Shown here: positions 26,035 through 34,871 of the stretch, piece after piece
Layout: every line of letters starts with the position of its first letter
Numbering within the stretch: the first letter of the stretch is position 1
Assembly (NCBI GenBank): GCA_020636435.1
Contig: JACJXX010000001.1
Span: 1,736,001-1,800,000 of the forward strand
Reading direction: 5' to 3'
Source: Lewinellaceae bacterium
GTDB taxonomy: Bacteria > Bacteroidota > Bacteroidia > Chitinophagales > Saprospiraceae
DNA: 64,000 nt
The notes under the pieces: model-generated
Told to the model about the DNA's origin: nothing
Seen by the model: only the letters and a program-made list of their open reading frames with translations
The model's database searches: none
Translations under genes and position numbers: made by a program

Positions 26035-26538
26035 ATGAAACTGGAATCCAAACGACTGGCCTTCACCCGCTACACCCCGGCTGACCTGCCGCTGTACCTG
26101 CAACTGGTAACCGACGACCGGGTGATGGAACACATTGCCGGCCGGGCGCTCACCGATGAGGAAGGCCGTGCACGCTTTGAAAAGGCACTGTCTTTCAACA
26201 TCAAAGACGGGGAAACCGGCAATTTCATGGCTCATAGCCGGGAGGATGGGCGATACCTTGGCCTGGCCAAACTCACTGTCACCGCAGAGGGGGAAGCCGA
26301 GATTGGTTATGCGCTGCTGCCCGAATTCTGGGGCCAGCAATACGCCACGGAGATCGTCGAATACTTCGTCGGCTTCGCCCGTCGGCTGAAGCGCTTCCGA
26401 AGGCTGTTCGCCATCGTCGACCCGGGCAACCCGCCGTCGATACGGGTGCTGGAGAAATTTGGGTTTAAAGCCTGTAAAGAAGGGGAAATTGATGGTTTGC
26501 CGGCGGTTTATTATGAGTTATATTTGGTATCTGTTTAG
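26035..26538 (+). CDS. GNAT acetyltransferase, RimJ/RimL type
   Basis: A 167-residue acetyltransferase beginning LESKRLAFTRYTPADLPLYL, the usual start of RimJ/RimL-like GNATs. The acetyl-CoA region is AEIGYALLPEFWGQQYATEIVE and the end is NPPSIRVLEKFGFKACKEG. Such enzymes modify ribosomal protein N-termini or small amines; the substrate here is unknown. Confidence 0.86.
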   Translation: MKLESKRLAFTRYTPADLPLYLQLVTDDRVMEHIAGRALTDEEGRARFEKALSFNIKDGETGNFMAHSREDGRYLGLAKLTVTAEGEAEIGYALLPEFWGQQYATEIVEYFVGFARRLKRFRRLFAIVDPGNPPSIRVLEKFGFKACKEGEIDGLPAVYYELYLVSV

Positions 26539-26684
26539 CCCCTGTTTTTGATGCCACGAAAGCACAAAGAGCACAAAATCCCACAAAAATTTAGTGCGGC
26601 CCGTATAGCCAGCCGGGCAAGCTTTGTGGTTTAGTGTTTTGTGGCGAAAAAGCCTCGCGCCAGGCAGACCACCTAAACAGTTGC

Positions 26685-26692
26685 TATATTTG
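26685..26692 (+). promoter_or_regulatory. Putative -7 promoter box of the PPOX-fold gene
   Basis: TATATTTG fits TAnnTTTG, 37 bases upstream of ATG 26729. It lies inside the longer open frame, supporting the shorter start. Confidence 0.4.
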
Positions 26693-26728
26693 TCCGTAAA
26701 ATTCAACATCCCAACGGAAAATAACCCG

Positions 26729-27265
26729 ATGGAACTATTCAAACTGGCAAAAGCCGAGTTGCTCAGAAGCAATGCCGACCGCAGGCACCCCTTTTTGTAT
26801 TTCACCCTGGCCACATTCGGCCAGTACCCTGAAGCCCGGACCGTAGTAAAACGCCATGCAGGCCAGGATTTGTCCCTGTTGTTCTTTACGGATTCCAGGA
26901 CGCCTAAAGTGAGCCAGATCAAGAAGAACGCAAAGGTTTCGGCTCTTTTTTATCACCCCAAAAAGAAGCTGCAGGTCCGGATGAAGGGATTAGCGGAACT
27001 CATAGGCAAGGGAGATGAAAGCTATGATCAATTCCTGGAACAGATCAAAAACTCCAGGGCTTTAAAGGACTATACCGCCCGGCAGGCACCCGGAAGTGAA
27101 GTAGGGGATGAGTCGGAGATCGTTTTCGGAGAGGAGGCCCACTTCATTGCCATTAAAATAAAGCCGGCGTATATGGACGTTTTGCGGCTCGGCAGAGAAC
27201 AGCATGAAAGAAGAAGGTATACGTTGGAAGGGGAAAATTGGGAGGAGGCCGTTTTAGTGCCCTAG
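26729..27265 (+). CDS. Pyridoxamine 5'-phosphate oxidase-fold FMN protein
   Basis: A 178-residue split-barrel flavin-binding protein. It shows the PNPOx pattern: PEARTVVKRH (FMN phosphate contacts), LFFTDSRTPKVSQIKKNAKVSALFYHPKK, and QVRMKGLAEL. The C-terminal part is of the shorter, non-PdxH group, so it is more likely an FMN-dependent reductase or stress protein than the vitamin B6 enzyme. The frame is open upstream to 26624, but ATG 26729 matches the domain start. The gene end overlaps by about 12 bases the remnant of an oppositely oriented regulator. Confidence 0.84.
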   Translation: MELFKLAKAELLRSNADRRHPFLYFTLATFGQYPEARTVVKRHAGQDLSLLFFTDSRTPKVSQIKKNAKVSALFYHPKKKLQVRMKGLAELIGKGDESYDQFLEQIKNSRALKDYTARQAPGSEVGDESEIVFGEEAHFIAIKIKPAYMDVLRLGREQHERRRYTLEGENWEEAVLVP

Positions 27266-27415
27266 TCCATCAAACCGATATAAATACGGGGCCTTATGCG
27301 CCCCGCCCGTCCACTTTTTATCCAGCCGTTCCAAGATGCCAAGGCTGAGCATTTTGCGCTGGAAGTTGGTACGTTGCAACTCATCAAAATGATACAATAA
27401 ACGATCCAATCCCCC
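27254..27415 (-). pseudogene. C-terminal remnant of an NrtR-type NUDIX transcriptional regulator
   Basis: The minus strand reads, without a start codon, about 53 residues: LLYHFDELQRTNFQRKML, LGILERLDKKWTGG, AHKAPYLYRFDGL. This is the winged-helix C-terminal domain of NUDIX-linked regulators (NrtR family), which pair it with an N-terminal NUDIX domain of about 150 residues. The whole NUDIX part is missing and the GH3 gene starts immediately beyond, so this is a remnant left by deletion or replacement. Family assignment rests on the RTNFQRKM and TGGAHKAPYLY motifs. Confidence 0.7.
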
Positions 27416-27420
27416 TCATT

Positions 27421-29766
27421 ATGAAAAAAATAACGATTTTCGGCCTGCTCTTGCTGGCCGCTTCCGCCCAGGCCCAGGATTACCGGGCCAAGGCCGGCGC
27501 CCTGGTGGCGCAGATGACGCTGGAGGAAAAAGCCTCCCTTTGCTCCGGCCAAACCGCCTGGACGACCAAGCCGGTGGAGCGCCTGGGCGTTCCTTCCATT
27601 TTCATGACCGACGGCCCGCATGGCCTGCGCAAAGCGGAAGGCTTCGACTTTGCCAACAGCGTGCCAGCCACCTGCTTCCCTACGGCCTCCGCCCTGGCGT
27701 CTTCCTGGGATGTAGCGCTGCTGGAAACCGTCGGCCAGGCGCTGGCCCGCGAAAGCCAGGCCAATGATGTGCAAATCCTGCTCGGGCCCGGCGTGAATAT
27801 GAAGCGGTCGCCATTAGGCGGCCGCAATTTCGAGTACTTTTCCGAAGACCCCATCCTGTCGGGCAAGCTGGCCGCCGCCTATATCAAAGGCGTGCAGAGC
27901 CAGGGCGTCGGGACCTCCCTGAAGCACTTTGCGGTCAATAACCAGGAGTTTGAACGGATGAACATGAGTTCGGATATAGGCGAACAGGCGCTCTACGAGA
28001 TCTATCTGCCCGCCTTCGAGATTGCCGTCAAAGAAGCGCAGCCCTGGACGGTCATGTGCGCCTACAACCGGGTGAACGGGGTGTACGCTTCCGAGAATCC
28101 TTACTTATTGGATGATATCCTGAAAAAACAATGGGGTTTCAACGGCTTTGTCGTCTCCGACTGGGGCGCCGTCAATGAACGGCCGGCGGGCGTTGCGGCG
28201 GGCCTCCACCTGGAAATGCCCGCCAGCGACGGCATCAACGACAAAAAGATCGTCGAAGCCGTTCAAAAAGGCGAACTGAGCGAAGCGCGCCTGGATGAAA
28301 TAACCACTGAACTGCTGGCCGTCATCCTGATGGCTCATGACCGCCGGCAGGAAGTGTCTTTTGACCCGCAGGAGCACCACGAACTGGCGAGAAAAGTAAG
28401 CCGCGAGTGTATCGTCCTGTTGAAAAATGACGGCAACCTCCTTCCTTTGCAAACGGACAAAGCAAAAAAGGTGGCAGTCATCGGCGGCTTTGCCAAAATG
28501 CCGCGCTACCAGGGCGCCGGCAGCTCGCAAGTCAGGCCCACTCAACTGTCCAATGCTTACGATGAATTGTCGAAAGCCCTGGGCGCCGGAGCCGCCATCA
28601 GCTATGCCGAGGGCTATACTGCAGACGCCAATACCGATGACCAACTGCTGGCAGAGGCCCGCAAGCAGGCTGCCGCCGCCGATGTGGCCATCGTGTTCGC
28701 CGGCCTGCCCGACAGCTACGAATCGGAAGGATTCGACCGGGCCAACATCGATATGCCGGACAGCCACAACCGGCTGATCGAAGCAGTAGCCGCTACCCAG
28801 CCCAATACGGTGGTGGTGCTGATGAACGGCTCGGCCGTGGCGATGCCCTGGGCGCCGAAAGCCAAAGCCATCGTAGAAGGCTGGCTCGGCGGCCAGGCCG
28901 GCGGCGGCACTATTGCCGACGTGCTGACGGGCAAGGCCAACCCTTCCGGCAAGTTGTCCGAAACGTTCCCCCAGAGGCTGGAAGACACCCCTGCTTTCCT
29001 CGACTTTCCCGGCCGCAACGGCCATGCCCGTTACGGCGAAGGCCTCTTCATCGGCTATCGTTACTACGACAAGGCTAAGATTGACCCCCTGTTTCCCTTC
29101 GGCCATGGCCTGAGCTATACTACCTTCAGCTATACCGGCATTGAAACCAGTGCTTCCGCCGCCAAGGATACCGACGCCGTCAGCGTGGAAGTAAAGGTGA
29201 AAAATACGGGAAAAGTAGCCGGCAAAGAGGTGGTGCAGTTGTACGTTCACAACGGCGCTGCGGAGTTGTTCCGCCCCGAAAAAGAACTGAAGCATTTCGC
29301 CAAGGTGGAACTGAACCCGGGAGAAGAAAAGGCTGTGCGGTTCGAACTGAGCTATCGCGATTTTGCCCATTACGACGCCAGAGTCCACGACTGGCAGGTG
29401 AACAGCGGCCCCTATGCCATCCTGGCCGGCGGCTCTTCGACCAGCCTGCCCCTGAAAGCCAATGTAGACATTGAGGCCACCAGGATCAAATACCCTAAAT
29501 TGACCCCCAATTCTCTGCTCAAGGAACTGAACCGCTCGCCTCTGGGCCAGATGGTGTACCAGCAAATGATGGCGGGCATGATGCAGGCCATGATGGGTGG
29601 GGGCCAAACTACTTCTTCTCCTGAGGAAGAGGCAGCCCGCAAAAAAACCGCCACCATGATGGAGGTTTTCTTCAGGGAGATGCCGCTGCGCAACCTGGTC
29701 ATTATGTCGAGGGGGAATTTTACCGAGGAGATGATGGAAGGGTTGTTGAAGCAGATGAATGAATAA
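27421..29766 (+). CDS. Glycoside hydrolase family 3 (beta-glucosidase type)
   Basis: A 781-residue secreted enzyme; signal peptide MKKITIFGLLLLAASAQAQ. Domain 1 is the GH3 TIM barrel with GPGVNMKRSPLGGRNFEYFSEDP and the nucleophile Asp247 in FVVSDWGAV. Domain 2 (about 330-560) has the GH3 C-terminal sandwich fold. A fibronectin-III-like domain follows (KNTGKVAGKEVVQLYV). The last 90 residues (LGQMVYQQMMAGMMQAMMGGG..) are a methionine-rich extension. The enzyme releases terminal beta-linked sugars from oligosaccharides, probably in the periplasm. No SusC/D pair is adjacent. Confidence 0.93.
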   Translation: MKKITIFGLLLLAASAQAQDYRAKAGALVAQMTLEEKASLCSGQTAWTTKPVERLGVPSIFMTDGPHGLRKAEGFDFANSVPATCFPTASALASSWDVALLETVGQALARESQANDVQILLGPGVNMKRSPLGGRNFEYFSEDPILSGKLAAAYIKGVQSQGVGTSLKHFAVNNQEFERMNMSSDIGEQALYEIYLPAFEIAVKEAQPWTVMCAYNRVNGVYASENPYLLDDILKKQWGFNGFVVSDWGAVNERPAGVAAGLHLEMPASDGINDKKIVEAVQKGELSEARLDEITTELLAVILMAHDRRQEVSFDPQEHHELARKVSRECIVLLKNDGNLLPLQTDKAKKVAVIGGFAKMPRYQGAGSSQVRPTQLSNAYDELSKALGAGAAISYAEGYTADANTDDQLLAEARKQAAAADVAIVFAGLPDSYESEGFDRANIDMPDSHNRLIEAVAATQPNTVVVLMNGSAVAMPWAPKAKAIVEGWLGGQAGGGTIADVLTGKANPSGKLSETFPQRLEDTPAFLDFPGRNGHARYGEGLFIGYRYYDKAKIDPLFPFGHGLSYTTFSYTGIETSASAAKDTDAVSVEVKVKNTGKVAGKEVVQLYVHNGAAELFRPEKELKHFAKVELNPGEEKAVRFELSYRDFAHYDARVHDWQVNSGPYAILAGGSSTSLPLKANVDIEATRIKYPKLTPNSLLKELNRSPLGQMVYQQMMAGMMQAMMGGGQTTSSPEEEAARKKTATMMEVFFREMPLRNLVIMSRGNFTEEMMEGLLKQMNE

Positions 29767-30052
29767 GAGCGTGTTAGGATAGAACACGCCTGCCTGCCGC
29801 GAGGCGCGGCCTTGCAGGCAGGGATGACGCAGATCGGGCGGATTTGCACGGATTGGCTGGCACACAGGCGCGTCCTGTTTCTCAAGTTCGGGACGACTCC
29901 TGTTCTAATCCAAAGGCCATTTGAGAAATGCAACTATCTTCGGCGAATGCCCTGTTCTAAAAATAACCTTTTTATTTTATTGCCCTTTTCAAAATTTTTT
30001 GCCATTTTACCCATTATTCATTTTTCGCATTTGATTGATTCAACCTGGTATA

Positions 30053-30544
30053 ATGGCATTTTACAAAAAGCAGAAATTCCCTTTTCCTCTAACATGTAGG
30101 TGTTTGTTTTTCCTGCTGCCCTGCCTTGCGCTGTCGGAGCCGCAACCGCAGACCCGGAGTGAGGAAGCCCCAACAGTTCTGAATAAAACTACGCCCACAG
30201 AGTTGACGCCAGTTGTCGAAGGCCCTTACCTCTCCCTGTATACCTCCGGGAGGCTGCTCCGGCAGAACCGCCACTCCAAGTCCGGCGTGTGGAACACCCC
30301 CGCCCGGAAAGTAATGGAAATGTGGGTGAAAAGAAGAGGGGGTGCCGAGCTGATCCGCCTCGACCCCAAGGCCTACCGCCGTCAGTTGGTGGAATTGCTG
30401 GCCGATTTCCCGGAAGTCCACGGCGCTATCCGGCACCGGTCGTTTACTTATAAAAACCTCTCCCGGGAGGCTTCCAACCTAAATCGTTACATTTCCAGAG
30501 TGATCGCCATACGGAAGGAACGGGAAGGCTTCAGGGCGAAGTAA
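30053..30544 (+). CDS. Hypothetical exported protein
   Basis: A 163-residue protein with a hydrophobic N-terminal stretch (FFLLPCLALSEP) that could be a signal peptide. The rest is basic, with WVKRRGGAELIRLDPKAYRRQLVELLADFPEV and a coiled C-terminus. I do not recognise a family. The start ATG 30053 has no clear ribosome binding site, and the frame is open six codons further. It lies 23 bases before the ATP-grasp gene. Confidence 0.55.
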   Translation: MAFYKKQKFPFPLTCRCLFFLLPCLALSEPQPQTRSEEAPTVLNKTTPTELTPVVEGPYLSLYTSGRLLRQNRHSKSGVWNTPARKVMEMWVKRRGGAELIRLDPKAYRRQLVELLADFPEVHGAIRHRSFTYKNLSREASNLNRYISRVIAIRKEREGFRAK

Positions 30545-30567
30545 GGAGGGGCCGCCCATTTTTTTCT

Positions 30568-31926
30568 ATGCCGCCAGGCACAAGGAAAGACAATATTCCA
30601 TACATTCGCCCCAAGTTAACCTATCAAAAAGTGAAACCGAAAAAAGAAAGGAAACGGCGGTTCCTGTTCGTCTCCCGCTGGGGCGACATCCTCGACCTCG
30701 CCCACGCCACTCACCAGGAAGGCAATGACGTGAAACTGTTTATCGAATACAAGCCCTGCCGCGAAGTGGGCGACGGCTTTGTGCCGAAGGTGAGGAATTG
30801 GGAAAAAAGGATCGACTGGGCCGACATCATCATCTTCGACTACACGGGATACGGAAAAAGAGCTGCCGAGCTGAGAGCTGCCGGCAAGTACGTTGTCGGC
30901 GGCACCGAATACGCAGACAAGCTGGAACTGGACCGCAGCTTCGGGCAGAGCGAATTGAAGCGCCACAAGATCAAAATCCTCAATTACCAGGAGTTCAGTT
31001 CCTTTCACGATGCTATTGATTTCGTGCAGGCCAACCCCAACACCTACGTCATCAAGCCCAGCGGAGAAACCCAGGACTACAAGCAACTGCTGTTCGTGGG
31101 CAAGGAAGAGGACGGCAACGACATCGTCCGGGTGCTGAAAGCCTACGAAAAAACCTGGGGCGACAAGGGGTGGAACTTCCAGCTCCAGCGCAAGGTCAAC
31201 GGCGTGGAAGTCTCGGTGGCTGCTTTCTTCAACGGGCGGGAGTTCATCCGGCCCATCAACATCACGTTCGAGCACAAAAAGCTCTTCCCCAAGGAGCTGG
31301 GCGTCTCCACCGGCGAAATGGGCACCAGCATGTTCTGGACGGACGACAACCCCATCTTCGACGCCACCCTCGGCAAACTGGCCGGCACCCTGGCCAAAGA
31401 CCAGTTCGTAGGCCACATCGACATCAACTGCATCGTCAACGGAAACGGCATCTACCCGCTGGAGTTTACTACCCGCTTCGGCTTCCCGCAGATTTTTATC
31501 CAACGGGCGGGCATCAACGAACCCATTGGAAATATGCTGTACCGCATCGCCAAAGGCGAAAGTTTTAAAATAAATACCAAAAAGGGCTTTCAGGTGGGCG
31601 CCTACATAGTGGTGCCCCCCTTCCCCTACAACGACCCGGAGACCTTCAACCTCTTCTCCAGGGACGCCGTGGTGGTGGTAAAAAAGAAGGTGAAGGAAGG
31701 GCTGCACCTCATGCACCTCAAACAGGTCAGCGGCGAGTGGCTGATCACCGGCGACTCGGGCATCGCCCTGATGGTGGCCGGCACGGGCACCACCATGAAG
31801 GAGGCGCAGAAAATGATGTACAACCGCATCAACAATGTGCTGATCAACAATGCTTACTACCGCACCGACATCGGCGACCGCTGGGGGGAGGATTCGGATA
31901 AGTTGTGGGCGTGGAAGTTGTTGTAG
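30568..31926 (+). CDS. ATP-grasp ligase related to phosphoribosylamine-glycine ligase
   Basis: A 452-residue protein similar to PurD-like ATP-grasp enzymes. The N-terminal preATP-grasp region (RFLFVSRWGDILDLAHATHQEG, WADIIIFDYTGYG) is followed by the ATP-binding lobes (YVIKPSGETQDYKQLLFVGKEEDG) and the metal-binding region (FVGHIDINCIVNGNGIYPLEFTTRFGFP). The N-domain lacks the canonical PurD GSGGREHA motif. It therefore probably makes a different amide or peptide bond, or is a divergent PurD; the rest of the purine genes are not adjacent, although purL is in the window at 49-52.7 kb. Confidence 0.8.
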   Translation: MPPGTRKDNIPYIRPKLTYQKVKPKKERKRRFLFVSRWGDILDLAHATHQEGNDVKLFIEYKPCREVGDGFVPKVRNWEKRIDWADIIIFDYTGYGKRAAELRAAGKYVVGGTEYADKLELDRSFGQSELKRHKIKILNYQEFSSFHDAIDFVQANPNTYVIKPSGETQDYKQLLFVGKEEDGNDIVRVLKAYEKTWGDKGWNFQLQRKVNGVEVSVAAFFNGREFIRPINITFEHKKLFPKELGVSTGEMGTSMFWTDDNPIFDATLGKLAGTLAKDQFVGHIDINCIVNGNGIYPLEFTTRFGFPQIFIQRAGINEPIGNMLYRIAKGESFKINTKKGFQVGAYIVVPPFPYNDPETFNLFSRDAVVVVKKKVKEGLHLMHLKQVSGEWLITGDSGIALMVAGTGTTMKEAQKMMYNRINNVLINNAYYRTDIGDRWGEDSDKLWAWKLL

Positions 31927-32013
31927 GGAGGAATGGTTAAATGGTTAAATTGTTGGGCTTGACGGGGGCGATGTGAATGGTTGGATGGTTAAATGGCGCG
32001 TCGCCCCTGAATT

Positions 32014-32174
32014 AGGCACGACGAAAGAATAAACTGTCCATTCTGGCTTGTACTTTTTGCGCCATGCTGCGTTGCTCATCACTCAGGTAGCTTTGGCTAT
32101 CCTCATTCTTCGCGCCTTGCCTGGCACAAAAATTACTGCCCCATAATTGAACACTTTATTCTTTCCTCGTGCCT
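32014..32174 (-). mobile_element. 161-bp MITE-like element, copy B (inverted)
   Basis: The same element as at 18097-18257 in opposite orientation, with about two substitutions. TTA flanks the GGCAC...GTGCC core on both sides, the complement of the TAA seen at copies A and D. The sequence before it is low-complexity GGTTAAAT/GGTTGGAT repeats (31935-32000). It sits in the gap between the ATP-grasp gene and a GNAT gene. Confidence 0.85.
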
Positions 32175-32249
32175 TATAAAAACACCCATGCCTATGATAT
32201 TAAGCGTTTTCGAACCCAAATAAATTTGGGTACCCACAACTTCAAATAA

Positions 32250-32699
32250 ATGGCTTGCCTGTTTAAGGAAACGACTTCAACCCCGGACCGCTTCTTTGCC
32301 CTCCTGCCTCCTGACTGGCGCGAGGGCATCGCCCCGTACTGGCCGGATTATGCCCCTACCGCCCGGATTTTCACCCTGGAATCGGACAGCGAGCCTTTGG
32401 GCGGCGGCATCCTCTTTTCCACTCCCGCCCCCGACATCCTGAGCTACGGGGAGGAAGCGTTGTACTGGTTTGGCCAGGGCTATCTCTACATTGGTTTTCT
32501 GTGGATAGCGGAAGAACACCGGGGCAGGCAGCTAGGCTCGTTGTGGCTGCGGGAGCTGCGGGAGCGCCTCCCCGGGCAAAAGTTCTGGCTTTCGGTCGAC
32601 GATTATGGGTTGCTGCCATTTTATGAGCGCAATGGGTTCCGGCTGGTGACAAAAATAGAGTTGAGCACGGGGGAAGAGTGGATACTAAAGACAGGATGA
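32250..32699 (+). CDS. GNAT family N-acetyltransferase
   Basis: A 149-residue acetyltransferase. The core is visible as GYLYIGFLWIAEEHRGRQLGSLWLREL, with RGRQLG as the acetyl-CoA loop, and LSVDDYGLLPFYERNGFRLV near the end. The first 50 residues are less typical. The substrate is unknown. Downstream lies a second MITE-like element. Confidence 0.83.
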   Translation: MACLFKETTSTPDRFFALLPPDWREGIAPYWPDYAPTARIFTLESDSEPLGGGILFSTPAPDILSYGEEALYWFGQGYLYIGFLWIAEEHRGRQLGSLWLRELRERLPGQKFWLSVDDYGLLPFYERNGFRLVTKIELSTGEEWILKTG

Positions 32700-32741
32700 A
32701 AGCCCGCCTGCCGTGCCGGAGGTGGGCTCAGAGATCCCTTT

Positions 32742-32899
32742 GGGCTTGCAAAACAATAAATGATCCATTTAGACTTGTTCTTTTGCACGCTAACGGCGTT
32801 AAAAAGCCTCGCCGTAGCCCCACTATGCCTACGTTTTTTGCCTTGTTAGCGCACAAAATAACTTCGTCTATTCTGTATCACTTATTATTTTGCAAGCCC
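32742..32899. mobile_element. 158-bp MITE-like element, diverged relative of the 161-bp family
   Basis: Inverted ends of about 33 bases begin GGGCTTGCAAAA at 32742 and end TTTTGCAAGCCC at 32899. Flanking TTT on both sides may be a 3-bp target duplication. The interior has the same layout as the 161-bp element: a GCACGCTAACGGCGTT/TTGTTAGCGC inverted pair around a central CGTAGCCCCACTATGCCTACG stem. It ends 49 bases upstream of the export cassette. Confidence 0.65.
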
Positions 32900-32948
32900 T
32901 TTGAGTGTTATGCAAACAGAAAAAAAATGAAATACGAACAAAAAGCCC

Positions 32949-34112
32949 ATGAGAATTAAGGCGTTCATAACAGCCCTTCTCCTTTTTAACCTGGCTTGCC
33001 TTCCGGCCAGCGGCCAGGACAATGCTACTCCGCCAACCGATACCCTCATCTTCAAAGGCCAGCTCATCTCCTGGGCCAACGTCAACCCCGCCAACGAACT
33101 GCCCGCCTGGCTGGGCGGCCGCTACCTGCCCCAGCTCAATTACAACCGAAACCTGCCCCAAACCCGCCTGTTCGACGTCGAGGCCTCGGCCAACCTCTTC
33201 GGCAACGCGGGCTTCCACCCTTTTGACACCGCCGCCACCGGCGGCGATATCCGCCCCTACCGCCTGTGGGCCCGCTATTCCGCCCCGCAGTTCGAATTGC
33301 GCCTGGGCCTGCAGAAGATCAACTTCGGCTCGGCCTCCCTGCTCCGCCCCTTGATGTGGTTCGACCAGATCGACCCGCGCGACCCCATCCAGTTTACCGA
33401 CGGGGTATGGGGCGCCCTGGGGCGATACTATTTTCTCAACAACGCCAACATCTGGCTGTGGGGGCTGTACGGCAATAAAAACCCCAAAGGCTGGGAGATC
33501 GCCGGAACCAGCAAGCGCCAGCCCGAATTTGGCGGCAGGGTGCAGCATCCCATTCCCAAAGGGGAAGCGGGGCTTTCCTTCCACCACCGCGCCGCCGACA
33601 CGCGCGGGCTGAACGGCGCCGTTCCTGCCTTCGCCGAAGCGCCCGAAACCCGGATCGGCCTGGATATCAAGCTCGACCTCGCAGTCGGATGCTGGGTGGA
33701 AGCTTCCTGGGCAACGAACAACAAGAACCTGGAAGAATTCACCAACCAGGAACTCTTCAATGCCGGCGTCGATTATACCTTTGGCATCGGCAATGGTTTG
33801 TACGCCATCGTCGAGCAATTGCTGGTATTCTACGGAGAGCAGCCCTTTTCCTTTGGCAACACCACTACCCTATCGCTGGTGTCCCTCTCCTACCCCATCG
33901 GCCTGTTCGACAACCTGGGGGCGATCGTCTACATCGACTGGGCCAACGGCAAGGCATACAACTTTGTCAACTGGGCGATACAGTTCGACCGCACTGCCCT
34001 CTATGTGATGGGCTACTGGAACCCCAGGGATAACCAGATACCTGTGCAGAACAGCACGCAGAACCTGTACTCGGGCGTAGGGGTCCAGCTACTTTTTTTA
34101 TTCAACCACTGA
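32949..34112 (+). CDS. Predicted outer-membrane beta-barrel protein of export cassette
   Basis: A 387-residue protein with signal peptide (LLFNLACLPASGQ). The rest has alternating polar/aromatic strands typical of a porin-like barrel (FELRLGLQKINFGSASLL, RIGLDIKLDLAVGCWVEASWA, ALYVMGYWNPRD). The end (LYSGVGVQLLFLFNH) fits a final outer-membrane strand, though it ends in His rather than Phe. I do not recognise the family; a DUF1302/alginate-export-like barrel is possible. The ATPase gene starts nine bases later, which ties it to the ABC transporter. Confidence 0.75.
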   Translation: MRIKAFITALLLFNLACLPASGQDNATPPTDTLIFKGQLISWANVNPANELPAWLGGRYLPQLNYNRNLPQTRLFDVEASANLFGNAGFHPFDTAATGGDIRPYRLWARYSAPQFELRLGLQKINFGSASLLRPLMWFDQIDPRDPIQFTDGVWGALGRYYFLNNANIWLWGLYGNKNPKGWEIAGTSKRQPEFGGRVQHPIPKGEAGLSFHHRAADTRGLNGAVPAFAEAPETRIGLDIKLDLAVGCWVEASWATNNKNLEEFTNQELFNAGVDYTFGIGNGLYAIVEQLLVFYGEQPFSFGNTTTLSLVSLSYPIGLFDNLGAIVYIDWANGKAYNFVNWAIQFDRTALYVMGYWNPRDNQIPVQNSTQNLYSGVGVQLLFLFNH

Positions 34113-34121
34113 AAAACAGCA

Positions 34122-34826
34122 ATGGAATCCATCATCCAGATCGATCAACTCACCAAGCGCTTCCCCGTCGGAACCGGCCAGTTTACTGCCCTAAAAGACA
34201 TCAGCCTGGAGTTCCGCAAGGGCGAATTCACCGGCTTCGTGGGGCCGAGCGGCTCGGGCAAGACCACCCTGCTAAACATCATCGGCTCCCTCGACACGCC
34301 CACGGAAGGAGAGGTGACGGTGCTGGGCCATTCCATCGCCCACCTGACCCACAAGCAGTCGGCCAAGCTGCGCAACCAGCACCTGGGCTTCATCTTCCAG
34401 ACCTACAACCTCTTCCCGGTGTACACGGTCTACGAGAATGTGGAATTCGCCCTCCTGCTCCAGCATACGCCGGCGGCCGAGCGGCGGAAAGCGGTGCTGG
34501 ACGCCCTGGAATGGGTGGGACTCACCGACAAAATCGACTCTAAACCCGCTCAACTGTCCGGCGGGGAGGGGCAGCGGGTGGCCATCGCCCGCGCCATGGT
34601 GAAGCGCCCGGCCATCCTGCTGGCCGACGAGCCTACCGCCAACCTGGATTCGAAGAACTCCCACCATATCTTACAGACCATGAAACAACTGAACGAAGAA
34701 CTGCAAACCACCTTCCTCTTCGCCACCCACGACGAAAAAGTGATGGCCTACCTCCGCCGCATTATCTCGCTGGAGGACGGCCGGGTGGTGAAGGATGAGG
34801 AGGTGGTTCCCATTAAAATAACATGA
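34122..34826 (+). CDS. ABC transporter ATP-binding protein (MacB/LolD type)
   Basis: A 234-residue ATPase of the MacB/LolD/FtsE class. It has Walker A GPSGSGKTTLLNI (about residues 40-52), Q-loop FIFQTYNLFPVYTV, signature LSGGEGQRVAIARAM, Walker B AILLADEPTANLD and switch His in FATHDE. This class energises FtsX-type permeases that extract lipoproteins or extrude substrates from the inner membrane. It partners the two permeases at 35186-37626, but is separated from them by the 16-bp repeat array. Confidence 0.93.
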   Translation: MESIIQIDQLTKRFPVGTGQFTALKDISLEFRKGEFTGFVGPSGSGKTTLLNIIGSLDTPTEGEVTVLGHSIAHLTHKQSAKLRNQHLGFIFQTYNLFPVYTVYENVEFALLLQHTPAAERRKAVLDALEWVGLTDKIDSKPAQLSGGEGQRVAIARAMVKRPAILLADEPTANLDSKNSHHILQTMKQLNEELQTTFLFATHDEKVMAYLRRIISLEDGRVVKDEEVVPIKIT

Positions 34827-34871
34827 GGCTTGGAAATGAAGGATTTTATTGGTTGCGAATAGGTCCAGGTT

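Noticed and set aside
26539..26728. Inverted repeat around GCACAAAG / CTTTGTGG words before the PPOX gene
   Set aside because: The arms are short and imperfect, and this kind of sequence is common intergenic noise in Bacteroidota; no insertion evidence.
28105..29865. 586-codon minus-strand frame
   Set aside because: It is antisense to the GH3 gene and lacks any domain pattern.
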